Source of the DNA: Methylobacter sp.
Lineage (GTDB): Bacteria > Pseudomonadota > Gammaproteobacteria > Methylococcales > Methylomonadaceae
Assembly: GCA_024636505.1 (NCBI GenBank)
Contig: JAGXGY010000037.1
Location: forward strand, 17,048-81,047
Length of the DNA stretch: 64,000 bases
Direction of reading: 5' to 3'
Numbering within the stretch: position 1 is the first letter of the stretch; each line of letters begins with the position of its first letter. Under the pieces are notes generated by a model. The model did not search any database and was not told where the DNA came from. It saw nothing but the letters and a program-made list of their open reading frames with translations. Positions 46,730 through 56,094 of this stretch are shown in pieces. A program made the translations under genes and the position numbers.

Positions 46730-48430
46730 ATGTCAGATAAATCCAAATTAAAACTAGTCTTATGCTGGCATATGCATCAGCCGGAGTATAGGGATTTACA
46801 GACAGGGGAATTTAAGCTGCCGTGGACCTATCTGCATGTTATTAAAGACTATGTAGATATGGTGGCGCATTTGGAAACGGTGCCGAATGCCAAGGCGGTC
46901 ATTAATTTTGCCCCTATCCTGCTGGAGCAAATTGAGGAATACGCCCGGCAAGTCAACGGCTATTTGCATGATCGCATTTCGATTACTGATCCCCTGTTAG
47001 CGGCACTGGTTGATCCCGGTATCCCGGCAGATCCTGAAGAACGCATGAAACTGGTTAAAGCCTGCATGCGAGCGAATCGGGACAGGCAAATAAATCGCTA
47101 TCCGAGTTTTCAACGATTGATTGAAATGGCCGACTGGCTTGAGCATCATTACGATTCGTTAAATTATGTTAATTCTCAATTTATCAGCGATATTCTAGCT
47201 TGGTATCATCTGATCTGGATGGGGGAAACCCTAAAGTTGACGGACAGCCGAGTGAAGCGCCTGTTAGAGAAAGGCTCCGGTTATACGCTGCACGACAGGA
47301 TCGAAATTGTAGAAGTCATTGCTGAGCAATTAACCGGTGTTATCTGCCGGTATAAGGCATTGGCCAGAAAAGGGCAGCTGGAGCTTTCTATATCGCCTTA
47401 TGCGCATCCGATCATACCGCTGTTGCTGGATTTGAATTCCACTCATGAGGCGATGCCGGAGGCTCCTTTGCCGGAGTTGGATAGCTATCCGGGCGGAGCC
47501 GATCGAGTGGCGTGGCATCTTGAAAAGGGTGTGCAGACCTTTAAGCGATTCTTCGGCTTTAAACCGAAAGGATGCTGGCCTTCGGAAGGCGGCGTCAGCG
47601 ATCAGACCTTGAAAATATTAGATAGTTTCGGCTTTGATTGGACGGCAAGCGGCGGTTCTGTGCTCGCCAATAGTTTGCATTTTTCTGAAAATGCCAAACA
47701 ATCAGGCATTCATCATCCTTTTAAGCTTGTCAAAACCGATATAGCCTGTTTTTTTCGGGATGACGGTTTATCCGATCTTATCGGTTTTGAGTATTCAAAA
47801 TGGCATGCCGATGATGCGGTCGGCGATTTGATTCATCATTTGGAAAATATTGCAGACCATGAGCGCGGCGATAAGGTGGTATCCATTATCATGGATGGAG
47901 AGAATGCCTGGGAGTATTATCCGGATAACGGTTATCATTTTCTCAGTGCTTTGTATCAACAGTTGGCCAATCATCCAGGTATTGAATTAACAACTTTTTC
48001 GGAATGTTTGCAAAATAAGGTTGAGGTTAAACCGCTGGCGAAAATGGTTGCAGGCAGCTGGGTTTATGGTACCTTTTCAACCTGGATAGGCGATACCGAC
48101 AAAAATCGTGGCTGGGATATGCTCGGCGACGCTAAACGGGCTTTTGACAAGGTGATGTCAGCCGACAGACTGACGGATAAGCAAGTGCAGCAGGCTGAGC
48201 TTCAGCTGGCTGTTTGTGAAGGTTCTGATTGGTTTTGGTGGTTTGGCGATTATAATCCCGGAGAAGCGGTCAGTAACTTCGAGAAACAATTCCGGCTTAA
48301 TTTAGTTAATTTGTATAGGCTGCTGGGTGAGGAGTCGCCAGCGTATCTGGCGATGACATTTACTCAGGGTTCCGGTGCCCCGGCTATGGGTGGCGCAATG
48401 CGTCCAGGCGTTGAGCTGCCTAATGGATAG
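46730..48430 (+). CDS. GH57 alpha-amylase-like enzyme
   Basis: 566 residues. N-terminal CWHMHQPEYRD, catalytic Glu in GCWPSEGGVSDQ (about 282-293), catalytic Asp region SIIMDGENAWEYY (about 383-395) and a C-terminal helical part with SDWFWWFGDYN. Belongs to GH57 but is a different subgroup from the branching enzyme at 33903, resembling bacterial alpha-amylase/amylopullulanase-like proteins. Probably trims linear chains for MalQ. The organism thus carries two GH57 and two GH13 glucan enzymes plus a GH77 enzyme here. Confidence 0.87.
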   Translation: MSDKSKLKLVLCWHMHQPEYRDLQTGEFKLPWTYLHVIKDYVDMVAHLETVPNAKAVINFAPILLEQIEEYARQVNGYLHDRISITDPLLAALVDPGIPADPEERMKLVKACMRANRDRQINRYPSFQRLIEMADWLEHHYDSLNYVNSQFISDILAWYHLIWMGETLKLTDSRVKRLLEKGSGYTLHDRIEIVEVIAEQLTGVICRYKALARKGQLELSISPYAHPIIPLLLDLNSTHEAMPEAPLPELDSYPGGADRVAWHLEKGVQTFKRFFGFKPKGCWPSEGGVSDQTLKILDSFGFDWTASGGSVLANSLHFSENAKQSGIHHPFKLVKTDIACFFRDDGLSDLIGFEYSKWHADDAVGDLIHHLENIADHERGDKVVSIIMDGENAWEYYPDNGYHFLSALYQQLANHPGIELTTFSECLQNKVEVKPLAKMVAGSWVYGTFSTWIGDTDKNRGWDMLGDAKRAFDKVMSADRLTDKQVQQAELQLAVCEGSDWFWWFGDYNPGEAVSNFEKQFRLNLVNLYRLLGEESPAYLAMTFTQGSGAPAMGGAMRPGVELPNG

Positions 48431-48482
48431 CAATCATCTTTAATATTCAATATCTAAAAACTTAAACGAGAGATCACTGAGT

Positions 48483-49952
48483 GTGAATGACATTTTAAAT
48501 AAACGCCGTGCCGGCATTCTGCTGCATATTACTTCGTTACCGGGTAGCGGAAGTCAGGGCGATTTGGGGCAGGAAGCGTATAATTTTGTAAAGTTCCTGC
48601 ACGATTCCGGAGCTGGCGTATGGCAGGTTTTGCCTTTAGGCATGACCCATGCGGATGGTTCGCCCTATCAGTGCCTGTCGGCCCACGCAGGTAATCCGGC
48701 GTTGATTAATATTGATTGGCTAGTGACGCAGGGCTGGCTACAGCGTTCTGATAAATGCGATGAATGTCCCGGTCATCATGAAAAGTCGTGCTTGATAGCA
48801 AAGGCTTATGCCGGGTTTTTGGAGTGCGCCGAGCAACAAAATAAGGAGGGTTTTATACGATTTTGTCAGGAAAAAGCGTTCTGGCTTGATGATTTCGCCT
48901 TGTTTTTGGCTCTTAGAATTGAATTTAATCAACAATGCTGGAATCAGTGGCCGCAGCCTTTTAAGGAAAGGGATGAAACAGCCATAAAAGAAGCGCGTCG
49001 CCGCTTAAAAACACAAATCGAATGTATTCAATTTGAGCAATATGTATTTTTTCGGCAGTGGCTGGAATTAAAAGCCCACGCCAACCAGCATGGCGTATCT
49101 TTATTCGGCGATATTCCTATTTTTGTGTCTTATGACAGCGCTGATGTCTGGACTCATCGTGATGTTTTTAAGCTGGATGAATCCGGCGAAATGTCTGTTG
49201 TGACCGGTGTGCCGCCTGATTATTTTTCTGAAACAGGTCAGCGTTGGGGAAATCCGCACTATAACTGGACTTATCTGAAGAAAACCGGCTTTCATTGGTG
49301 GGTTAACAGGATGAAGACGCAGATTGAGCTGTTTGATATTATCCGGATCGACCATTTTCGTGGGCTTGAAGCCGCCTGGGAAATCCCGGCAAATGAAGAT
49401 ACCGCCATTAATGGGATATGGGTTAAGGCGCCCGGCAAAGCATTATTGAATGCATTAAAAGCAGCGTATGGAGAGATTCCACTGGTTGCTGAAGACTTAG
49501 GAATTATTACTCCCGAAGTCGAGGCGTTAAGAGATGAGTTTGATTTGCCCGGCATGAAAATTTTGCAGTTTGCGTTTGGCGATGATCCGGGTAATCCTTA
49601 TTTGCCTGACAATTATGAAAAAAACTGCGTTGTTTATACCGGTACTCATGACAATGACACAACGGCAGGCTGGTTGCAGGGTATTGGCGATGATCAGAAA
49701 AACTACATTTACAATTATCTGGGTAATCCGACATTGTCATTGCATTGTGCGCTAATTCATGCGGCATTGGCATCGGTTGCCAACCTTGCGGTCATTCCGA
49801 TGCAGGACATTATGGAGTTGGGTTCTGAGCACCGGATGAATACTCCAGGTACCATGGAAGGTAATTGGAAGTGGCGTTTTCAGTGGGATCAGTTATCAGA
49901 CGAACGGGCGGTCAGATTTGCTTATCTGGTTGGGTTGTTTAATCGTAAGTAA
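48483..49952 (+). CDS. malQ: 4-alpha-glucanotransferase (amylomaltase, GH77)
   Basis: 489 residues; transfers alpha-1,4-glucan segments between maltooligosaccharides. GH77 features: GILLHITSLPGSG at the N-terminus, nucleophile Asp in IIRIDHFRGLEAAWEIP (about 282-298), acid/base Glu in LVAEDLGIITPEVEALR (about 334-350), and YTGTHDNDTTAGW (about 383-395). GTG at 48481 or ATG at 48486 nearby are possible starts. Last gene of the glgC-GH57-malQ run. Confidence 0.95.
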   Translation: MNDILNKRRAGILLHITSLPGSGSQGDLGQEAYNFVKFLHDSGAGVWQVLPLGMTHADGSPYQCLSAHAGNPALINIDWLVTQGWLQRSDKCDECPGHHEKSCLIAKAYAGFLECAEQQNKEGFIRFCQEKAFWLDDFALFLALRIEFNQQCWNQWPQPFKERDETAIKEARRRLKTQIECIQFEQYVFFRQWLELKAHANQHGVSLFGDIPIFVSYDSADVWTHRDVFKLDESGEMSVVTGVPPDYFSETGQRWGNPHYNWTYLKKTGFHWWVNRMKTQIELFDIIRIDHFRGLEAAWEIPANEDTAINGIWVKAPGKALLNALKAAYGEIPLVAEDLGIITPEVEALRDEFDLPGMKILQFAFGDDPGNPYLPDNYEKNCVVYTGTHDNDTTAGWLQGIGDDQKNYIYNYLGNPTLSLHCALIHAALASVANLAVIPMQDIMELGSEHRMNTPGTMEGNWKWRFQWDQLSDERAVRFAYLVGLFNRK

Positions 49953-49986
49953 GTGATGTTACGCCGTCTGATGGGTGATTCATCCA

Positions 49987-50017
49987 CCGACCTCTATCCG
50001 TCGACGGATGAGGCCGG
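49987..50017. repeat. Palindromic repeat, copy 2
   Basis: ccgacctctatccg-tcga-cggatgaggccgg: shortened relative of the palindrome at 24831-24876, sharing tccaccgacctc and gatgagg.cgg. Lies between malQ and xoxJ. Confidence 0.45.
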
Positions 50018-50068
50018 GTGTGGATTGAAACATAAAACCAAAAGAGGGCGCTTTAGGCGACACCAAAG

Positions 50069-50098
50069 CCACGAAAGGGATGGATTACTCTTTCGTGG
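50069..50098. terminator. Hairpin between convergent malQ and xoxJ
   Basis: ccacgaaag (50069-50077) pairs with ctttcgtgg (50090-50098). No T-run, so termination efficiency is uncertain. Confidence 0.35.
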
Positions 50099-50150
50099 GC
50101 AGCGTGTAACATCAAACACATAAGGAGGGAGTTAGTTCTCTGGATAGAGG

Positions 50151-51068
50151 TTAATCATCATCGTTACGAATAGCTTGCTTAGAGATCGGTAATAAAGGAA
50201 CGTTGTAACTGCTGATAATGGATTGGATCTCGTCTGCTTTATTCGCTATTAGTCTGTTAAGGGCTTCTTTTCTTGCTTTATCGCTACGGCGGACACCCAT
50301 CGCCATCGCAAAATCAAATTTTATGTTCGGAGTTGATTTCATCGGAATCATTGAGTAACTGTTTTTTGGGCTTTGTGTGGTGATATAGCCCGCCATAGGC
50401 CCCCATAGAATAACCATATCGATTTTCTTCGCTTTAAGATCCTTTTCTATCTGCATCGCCACGTTATTTTTAGAGTCGCCAGTCATCGATTGATAAGGAA
50501 TACCCACGTCGAGCAGGCCGTTTTTTTGCAGCCAAGTCGTTCCCGGGCCACGGTCGAACATGGCGATTTTCAATGATTGCTGTCTTTGTAGTGGCAGATC
50601 GGTTAATTGGGCCGCATCGGTAATATCATCCCAGCCGCGACCTTTGGCGATTAACAGCACATAAGTTGATTGGTAATAGGAATCGGTGGTTAAGGTAATG
50701 TCGTAACCTGCCGGAACGCCCATAATAACATCGCATTTATAGTCGTTACTGTCCACATCGCTGTCTTTTAACGGTGCATTTAAGGTGTTTCGGATAAAAC
50801 CTATGCGTTGCGGAAGCCAGGTGTACTCAACGCTTTGTCCAAGTTCTTTAGCAAACAGCTCGGCGATTTTGTTTTCAAAGCCGTCTTGTTGCTTTGTGGA
50901 ATAAGGCGGATTCAGCGGGTCGGCACAGACCTTGAATTTTTCTCCGGCAATTGCTCCGTGTATTGCTCTACCGCCTGCACCCATGAGGTCGTCTGCCGAA
51001 GCAGTAAAGCTGAGTGTGGCAAGAAATGAAATGGCGAGCAGGGTATTAATTTGAGGTAAGGTCCCCAT
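50151..51068 (-). CDS. xoxJ: XoxJ-type periplasmic substrate-binding protein
   Basis: 305 residues with a signal peptide (about 1-25, ending TASA). The mature part is a bacterial solute-binding-protein fold (KVCADPLNPPYSTKQQDGFENKIAELFAKELGQSVEYTWLPQRIGFIRNTL), the type annotated as quinoprotein-dehydrogenase-associated binding protein. XoxJ/MoxJ proteins accompany methanol dehydrogenases and are thought to help activate or assemble the enzyme. It lies 240 bases downstream of xoxF on the same strand, behind two hairpins. Confidence 0.85.
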   Translation of the reverse strand: MGTLPQINTLLAISFLATLSFTASADDLMGAGGRAIHGAIAGEKFKVCADPLNPPYSTKQQDGFENKIAELFAKELGQSVEYTWLPQRIGFIRNTLNAPLKDSDVDSNDYKCDVIMGVPAGYDITLTTDSYYQSTYVLLIAKGRGWDDITDAAQLTDLPLQRQQSLKIAMFDRGPGTTWLQKNGLLDVGIPYQSMTGDSKNNVAMQIEKDLKAKKIDMVILWGPMAGYITTQSPKNSYSMIPMKSTPNIKFDFAMAMGVRRSDKARKEALNRLIANKADEIQSIISSYNVPLLPISKQAIRNDDD

Positions 51069-51197
51069 TAAAGATCTCCTTGTGTATTGAATAATCGGAT
51101 TAGCGTAGCGTAAGTCGGCAAGCTAATGCAACTTTCCGTTGAGTTACAGCACAAAAAAATCTATTCCTAAGCGATGCTGGCGGCAAAACAGTCAAAA

Positions 51198-51231
51198 AAA
51201 AGCTCCGGTTAATACATTAACCGGAGCTTTT
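51198..51231. terminator. Strong hairpin between xoxF and xoxJ
   Basis: aaaagctccggttaat (51198-51213) and its complement (51216-51231), flanked by A7 on the left, so leftward transcripts end in a T-run. Acts as terminator or attenuator ahead of xoxJ. Confidence 0.75.
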
Positions 51232-51270
51232 AATGCACAATCTAGAAAAATCAGATTGATTTAGTATTTG

Positions 51271-51299
51271 AATTTACTTGCCTCAGTGGCAAGTAAATT
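51271..51299. terminator. Second hairpin, right after xoxF
   Basis: aatttacttgcc (51271-51282) and ggcaagtaaatt (51288-51299), perfect 12-bp arms with a 5-base loop, 11 bases after the xoxF stop. Probably stabilises the 3' end of xoxF mRNA. Confidence 0.6.
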
Positions 51300-51309
51300 C
51301 ATTGGATAC

Positions 51310-53166
51310 TTAGTTGCTAGGTAATGAAAATACCGTCAATGTTCCACCCAGTTTTGTATAAGAACTCAAGCTTCTATATGCGCCCACAGCTCCCAGGCCT
51401 TCCGAGTTTGAACCTTCTTCGCCGCTGTCAAGACCGGCAGCGATACCGATGCCTGCCCAGCCGCCAATACCAGAAAGAACGCCAACATATTGCTTGCCGT
51501 TATATTTCCAGGTATTCACGTTACCGATGATGCCGGAAGGTGTTTTGAATCTATACAGTTCTTTGCCTGTTTCAGCGTCAACGGCTTTCAGGTAACCTTC
51601 CAGAGTACCGTAGAAGACTACGCCGCCCGCTGTTGCCAGAGAACCCGACCAAACAGAGAATGGTTCTTTGTTAGACCAGGCAATTTTACCGGTTTTAGCA
51701 TCGAAAGCTGTGAACTGACCCAGATTGGTTGTCCCATCCGGTTTTCCGGTCAGAACGTCTGCGCCTGCCGGCATCATGGTTAATGTGGCGCCAACGTAAG
51801 GTTGACCCGCTGTGTACGACACTTCGAATGGTTCGTAGTCCATGCACAAATGGTTGCCGGAGATATAGAACAAGCCGGTTTGTGGAGAGTAAGAAACCGG
51901 TTGTTGGTTTTTGCTGCCTAACGCAGCAGGACAGATACCTTCTGAATTGACATCTTCGCCATTTTGTTCAGTACTGTATTTAGATACAACTTGCGGACGA
52001 CCTGTGTTCATGTCGACATGTGTTGCCCAGTTAACTGATTTATCGAATTTTTCAGCAACAAGCAGTTCACCGGTTTCACGATCTAAAGTGTAGCCAAAAC
52101 CGTTACGGTCGAAATGCACGACAGTTTTGTGCATTTTGCCTTTCACTTCCTGGTCAACCAGGACGGTTTCGTTGATACCGTCAAAATCCCATTCATCATG
52201 CGGCGTCATTTGGTAAACCCATTTAACTTCACCGGTGTCAGCGTCACGCGCCCATAAAGACATCGACCACTTGTTATCGCCGGGGCGTTGTACAGGATTC
52301 CAGGTGGATGGGTTGCCGGATCCGTAATAAATCAGGTTTGATTCAGGGTCGTAGCTAGTCCAGCCCCAAGTAGTACCGCCGCCGATTTTCCACTGGTCGC
52401 CTTCCCAAGTGCTTAAGCTCGAGTCTTTACCTACTGGAGTGACTTTACCGTCTTTCCAGGTAGTTGTTTTTTTAGGATCAATCAGGGTGTCTTTGTCCGG
52501 ACCCATGCTGTAGCCTTTCCAAGCCAACTCGCCGGTGTTGATGTCATAAGCCGCTAAAAAGCCGCGAACACCAAATTCACCGCCGGAAATACCGGTCAAA
52601 ACTTTATCGTTAACAACTAATGGCGCAGCAGTATTGGTCATGCCCAGTTTAGGGTCGCCATTTTGTACGCTCCAGATACGTTTACCGGTTTTAGCATCTA
52701 AAGCGGTTAGAACGGTATCTGCTTGTTGCAGGAATATCTTGCCGTCCCCGTAAGCCAAGCCACGGTTGACAGTATCGCAGCACATAACAGGAATTGTCAC
52801 ATCCGCGTCTTGTACTGGCGTGAACTCCCAGATGACAGATTGAGTTTTTTGGTCGATCGCGTAAACGGTGTTAGGGAAAGGGGTGTGGATGTAGAGAATA
52901 TCATCTACAACCAATGGTCCGCCTTCGTGTCCACGCAAGACGCCGGTAGAAAAAGACCAGGCTGGCTGCAGATTCTTTACGTTAGTGGCGTTAATTTCAC
53001 TGAGTTTGCTGTAACGGGTACCTGCATAATCACCCCCCCAAGTTGCCCAGTTGTCTGGGTTTTTGGTGAGTTTTTCAAGATCGCTGTTAGCAGTTGAAAC
53101 TGCTGGTGCGGCTAATAAAGCGGCCACACTGGAAGCAAGCAGCCAACTTTTCAAAGGCTTCTTCAT
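51310..53166 (-). CDS. xoxF: PQQ-dependent methanol dehydrogenase, lanthanide type (XoxF)
   Basis: Periplasmic quinoprotein of 618 residues that oxidises methanol to formaldehyde/formate. Signal peptide at about 1-26 (ending STA). Key residues: the vicinal disulfide Cys129-Cys130 ([10 protein letters not shown]), metal ligands Glu197 (GGEFG) and Asn285 (GSGNPS), catalytic Asp327 and the additional Asp329 in HDEWDFDG, the residue that marks lanthanide-dependent enzymes, which MxaF lacks. Propeller W-motifs are spread along the chain. AGGAG precedes the ATG. A perfect 12-bp palindrome (actaatattagt, 53225-53236) lies in the leader. No cytochrome gene (xoxG) is adjacent. Confidence 0.96.
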   Translation of the reverse strand: MKKPLKSWLLASSVAALLAAPAVSTANSDLEKLTKNPDNWATWGGDYAGTRYSKLSEINATNVKNLQPAWSFSTGVLRGHEGGPLVVDDILYIHTPFPNTVYAIDQKTQSVIWEFTPVQDADVTIPVMCCDTVNRGLAYGDGKIFLQQADTVLTALDAKTGKRIWSVQNGDPKLGMTNTAAPLVVNDKVLTGISGGEFGVRGFLAAYDINTGELAWKGYSMGPDKDTLIDPKKTTTWKDGKVTPVGKDSSLSTWEGDQWKIGGGTTWGWTSYDPESNLIYYGSGNPSTWNPVQRPGDNKWSMSLWARDADTGEVKWVYQMTPHDEWDFDGINETVLVDQEVKGKMHKTVVHFDRNGFGYTLDRETGELLVAEKFDKSVNWATHVDMNTGRPQVVSKYSTEQNGEDVNSEGICPAALGSKNQQPVSYSPQTGLFYISGNHLCMDYEPFEVSYTAGQPYVGATLTMMPAGADVLTGKPDGTTNLGQFTAFDAKTGKIAWSNKEPFSVWSGSLATAGGVVFYGTLEGYLKAVDAETGKELYRFKTPSGIIGNVNTWKYNGKQYVGVLSGIGGWAGIGIAAGLDSGEEGSNSEGLGAVGAYRSLSSYTKLGGTLTVFSLPSN

Positions 53167-53483
53167 ATTATATTTCTCCTGGTATCCTGTTAATTTGACA
53201 GAATAGTGATTGTGTTTTTTTAGGACTAATATTAGTTTTTAGGGTGGTTTTCATGTTCCATGGAGACAGGAAATTTTCACTCTAGGAGCCTAAATTTAAT
53301 GATTTTGCCTCAAAAGTCAACTTTTATAGGCGTTAGCGTAAAGCGATTCCTGTAACATTCTGATAAAACACGCGGTGTTTTTTGCAAGGGTTCAAATTTT
53401 TCATAACTTATCGCCACGGATGCTGGCAGGCTAAAATATCATTGATTTTGGCTTGAGATTAAAGACTCCCCGGTCCATCATGA
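53167..53483. promoter_or_regulatory. xoxF upstream region
   Basis: Holds the xoxF ribosome-binding site (AGGAG on the minus strand, 53174-53178) and a 12-bp palindrome actaatattagt (53225-53236). A TTGACT (minus strand, near 53320) could be a -35 but its -10 is poor. No gene seen. Confidence 0.4.
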
Positions 53484-53781
53484 TTGGCGATCCACGCCGG
53501 TAGCGTCAAGGAGGTTGGGGTGGAGATTGAAGCAAATGCTGATGTCATTGTTGAAATTGATATTATTAATAATACAAAGAATAAAAGGCGAAGAAATCAA
53601 AGTCGAAGTAAATGCAGCTAACGGTAAGATTATTGAGGTATCAACAGAACAAAGAGAAATTGTCAAAGAGACCATGAAAAAAGCTAAGATTAGCGCGTAC
53701 GTTCCAGGCAATAGCTGTAATGTGAATTCCTGTAATCCGAATTTATCGGGGGTAGCCGTTAGTGTTGAAGCGTATAGATGA
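53484..53781 (+). pseudogene. PepSY-domain gene remnant, frameshifted
   Basis: Two overlapping frames each show half of a PepSY domain. The first (from 53484) reads GSVKEVGVEIEANADVIVEI, the usual first strands; the second continues KGEEIKVEVNAANGKIIEV, the usual closing strands. The join is near the run of A at 53580-53588, consistent with a single-base change. No start codon with the expected signal peptide remains. Translation of the second frame could start at TTG 53515, giving 88 residues, but the N-terminal part would be out of register with the domain. Confidence 0.5.
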
Positions 53782-53797
53782 ACATAGATACTTTAAT

Positions 53798-53857
53798 CTA
53801 TGGAATTATCAATTATAAGGATAATTTCTATGGAATTATCAATTATAAGGATAATTC
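53798..53857 (+). repeat. Two tandem copies of a 30-bp unit
   Basis: ctatggaattatcaattata... repeats once with a period of 30 bases (53798-53827, 53828-53857), nearly perfect. AT-rich; just upstream of the histidine kinase gene, where copy number could alter expression. Confidence 0.8.
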
Positions 53858-53962
53858 TGCAACAATTAAGCGCCAGCTTTTTCATCAAAACAACCGCCAT
53901 ACAGAAAAAAAAGAATTTTTCCTATAGCGAATAAGGCTGCAAAACAGAATAATGATGGATTT

Positions 53963-55327
53963 TTGCAATCCATCAGCCCGATGTTGCACCTGTCGAGTTT
54001 TCTAAAGCCCATGAGTCTGCGCTACCAAATCAACCTGCGAATCTTGATCTCCTCCCTGTGCATTCTGCTATTGGGCGGCTCGATAGCCATCTGGCAGGCG
54101 CGCGATGCGGTCAATAAAGAGGTCGGTTCATCGATCAATCTGGCCGTGCAGCTGATCACTTTCGGCTTTGCCCAATCGCCGTTTAATGAAACCGACTGGC
54201 TGCCTCAATTTAATGCACTGAACAAAACCCGGCATCTCAACATTCAATTAAAAACACCGGTGGGCGACATTATCAGCGTTACCCATAACAACCGACAAGC
54301 CAGTCGTAAGGAAACGCCGCCGCGCTGGTTCATCAAACTGGTCGAAGGCCGGCATCCTAAAGCCGAATACCCGATAACCACATCGGGCGGCAAACAGCTA
54401 ACGCTGATTGTCCAAGCCAATCCGCTGGACGAAATCACCGAAGTCTGGGAAGAAAGCGTCGCTTTTTTCGGCTCGTTGTTTTTGCTGACGCTGTTCACTT
54501 TTTTGGCGGTCAATCTGGCGTTCAACAAAGCGCTCAAATCCATTGCGGTTATTGTCGATGCGCTAAAAGCCATTGAAACCGGGCAGTACCGCCAAAAACT
54601 GCCGGACTTTTCGATTCAGGAATATGACAGCATCGCCAAAGCCATCAATCACATGACCGGCGAACTCGATGCCAGCCAGCAGCAAAATCGGGCGCTAACC
54701 CAGCATACCCTGGCGATACAAGAGGACGAACGGCAGCGGCTGTCACAGGAATTGCACGATGAACTGGGGCAATCGCTGACCGCGATTAAAGTCATGGCGG
54801 TGACCGCAGGTCGTGCCCAAGCCGGTGCGCTGGGCGTCAAACAGGCGACCGAATCGATTGTCTCGGTTTGCGACCATTTAATGACCGTGGTACGTTCGAT
54901 GATGCATCAGCTGCATCCGTTGATATTGACCGAGCTGGGTCTGAAAGCGACGATGGAAGACTTGCTCAACCACTGGGCGCAAAGGAACCCGGACTTAAAA
55001 CTCAACATAGCTTGCCCGGACGCAGTCGACGGCCTGGAACAAAAAATCACCATCCAGATATTCCGGGTCGTGCAAGAATGCCTGACCAACATTGTCCGTC
55101 ATGCCGAGGCCAGTCAAGCCGAGATTAGCCTAGAAGTCGGGCATCATCCCAAAGCGCTGTGCCTGCAAGTGACCGACAACGGCCAAGGCTGCGCTATCGA
55201 CCGGATTCAAAGCGGTTTCGGTTTGCTGGGCATGAGGGAAAGGATCAATAGTCTGGGCGGCGAATTCACCATAGATACTCGGCCGCAGCAAGGCATGAGC
55301 ATCACCGCAACCATTCCGCTATCATGA
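53963..55327 (+). CDS. NarL-type sensor histidine kinase
   Basis: 454 residues. Two transmembrane helices (about 24-44 and 166-188) enclose a ~120-residue periplasmic sensor; then HAMP (about 185-240), a HisKA_3 dimerisation domain with the phospho-accepting His265 in ERQRLSQELHDELGQS, and an HATPase domain (NIVRHAEAS, DNGQG, GFGLLGMRERI). TTG at 53963 is the long start; ATG at 54011 (MSLRYQINL) is a good alternative. Overlaps the response regulator gene by 4 bases. Situated upstream of xoxF in the opposite direction, so it may sense a methanol-metabolism signal, as NarL-type kinases do in some methanotrophs; this is inference. Confidence 0.92.
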   Translation: MQSISPMLHLSSFLKPMSLRYQINLRILISSLCILLLGGSIAIWQARDAVNKEVGSSINLAVQLITFGFAQSPFNETDWLPQFNALNKTRHLNIQLKTPVGDIISVTHNNRQASRKETPPRWFIKLVEGRHPKAEYPITTSGGKQLTLIVQANPLDEITEVWEESVAFFGSLFLLTLFTFLAVNLAFNKALKSIAVIVDALKAIETGQYRQKLPDFSIQEYDSIAKAINHMTGELDASQQQNRALTQHTLAIQEDERQRLSQELHDELGQSLTAIKVMAVTAGRAQAGALGVKQATESIVSVCDHLMTVVRSMMHQLHPLILTELGLKATMEDLLNHWAQRNPDLKLNIACPDAVDGLEQKITIQIFRVVQECLTNIVRHAEASQAEISLEVGHHPKALCLQVTDNGQGCAIDRIQSGFGLLGMRERINSLGGEFTIDTRPQQGMSITATIPLS

Positions 55328-55959
55328 ACAATAAAATAAAAGTCATCCTGGTCGACGATCATGCCGTGGTTCGCGCCGGTTTCAGGATGCTGCTGTCGGC
55401 CGAAGCCGATATTGACGTAATTGCCGAAGCCGATCGCGGCGAGTCCGCCTGCCAGCTGTATCTGGAGCAACAACCGGATGTGCTGGTGCTGGACTTGTCG
55501 ATGCCCGGCATCGGCGGACTGGAAAGCATACGCCGCATCTGCAACCGCGACAGCAGCGCCAAAATATTGGTGTTTAGCGTCCACGATGAAATGGTTTATG
55601 TCGACAGGGCTATGAGCGCCGGTGCCCGTGGTTACATCACCAAAAACAGCGCCCCCGATATTTTGGTCAGCGCCATACAGCAAATAGCCGCAGGCGAGAT
55701 TTATATCGAGCAGGGCTTGATGAGAAATAGGCCGTTATTGCAAGATTATCAAACCGTTGTCGACAGCCTGTCGGCCAGGGAATTTGACGTATTTTTGTTG
55801 TTGGCAAAAGGCTTGACCGCCCATAAAATCGCCGATGAATTGTGTCTGGGTTATAAAACCGCTGCCAATTACGGCACTCAGATAAGAAGCAAACTCAAGG
55901 TATCAAGCGTCGCCGAATTGACTCATATTGCCATGGTGCTGGGGATAATGAAGCGCTAA
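55324..55959 (+). CDS. NarL/LuxR-family response regulator
   Basis: 211 residues: receiver domain (about 4-120, phospho-acceptor Asp in VLVLDLSMPG, conserved Lys in GYITKNS) and a C-terminal LuxR-type helix-turn-helix (about 147-205: LSAREFDVFLLLAKGLTAHKIADELCLGYKTAANYGTQIRSKLKV). ATGA overlap with the kinase gene shows a cognate pair. Targets unknown; xoxF is the nearest candidate. Confidence 0.95.
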   Translation: MNNKIKVILVDDHAVVRAGFRMLLSAEADIDVIAEADRGESACQLYLEQQPDVLVLDLSMPGIGGLESIRRICNRDSSAKILVFSVHDEMVYVDRAMSAGARGYITKNSAPDILVSAIQQIAAGEIYIEQGLMRNRPLLQDYQTVVDSLSAREFDVFLLLAKGLTAHKIADELCLGYKTAANYGTQIRSKLKVSSVAELTHIAMVLGIMKR

Positions 55960-56094
55960 GTGATGCCTGGCGCTGTAATTAATGCGTCAGTGACAAGTTC
56001 CTTTGTAACGAGAGCTGCGGCTATTGTTCGGTCTAAGGTTTTTTCGACGACATGCTGAAGGCGGCGACCATATTATAGCTCGGGATTTTTCGGC

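Noticed and set aside
53478..53711. A 77-codon minus-strand frame opposite the PepSY remnant.
   Set aside because: It is the antisense of the PepSY coding pattern and has no start signals.
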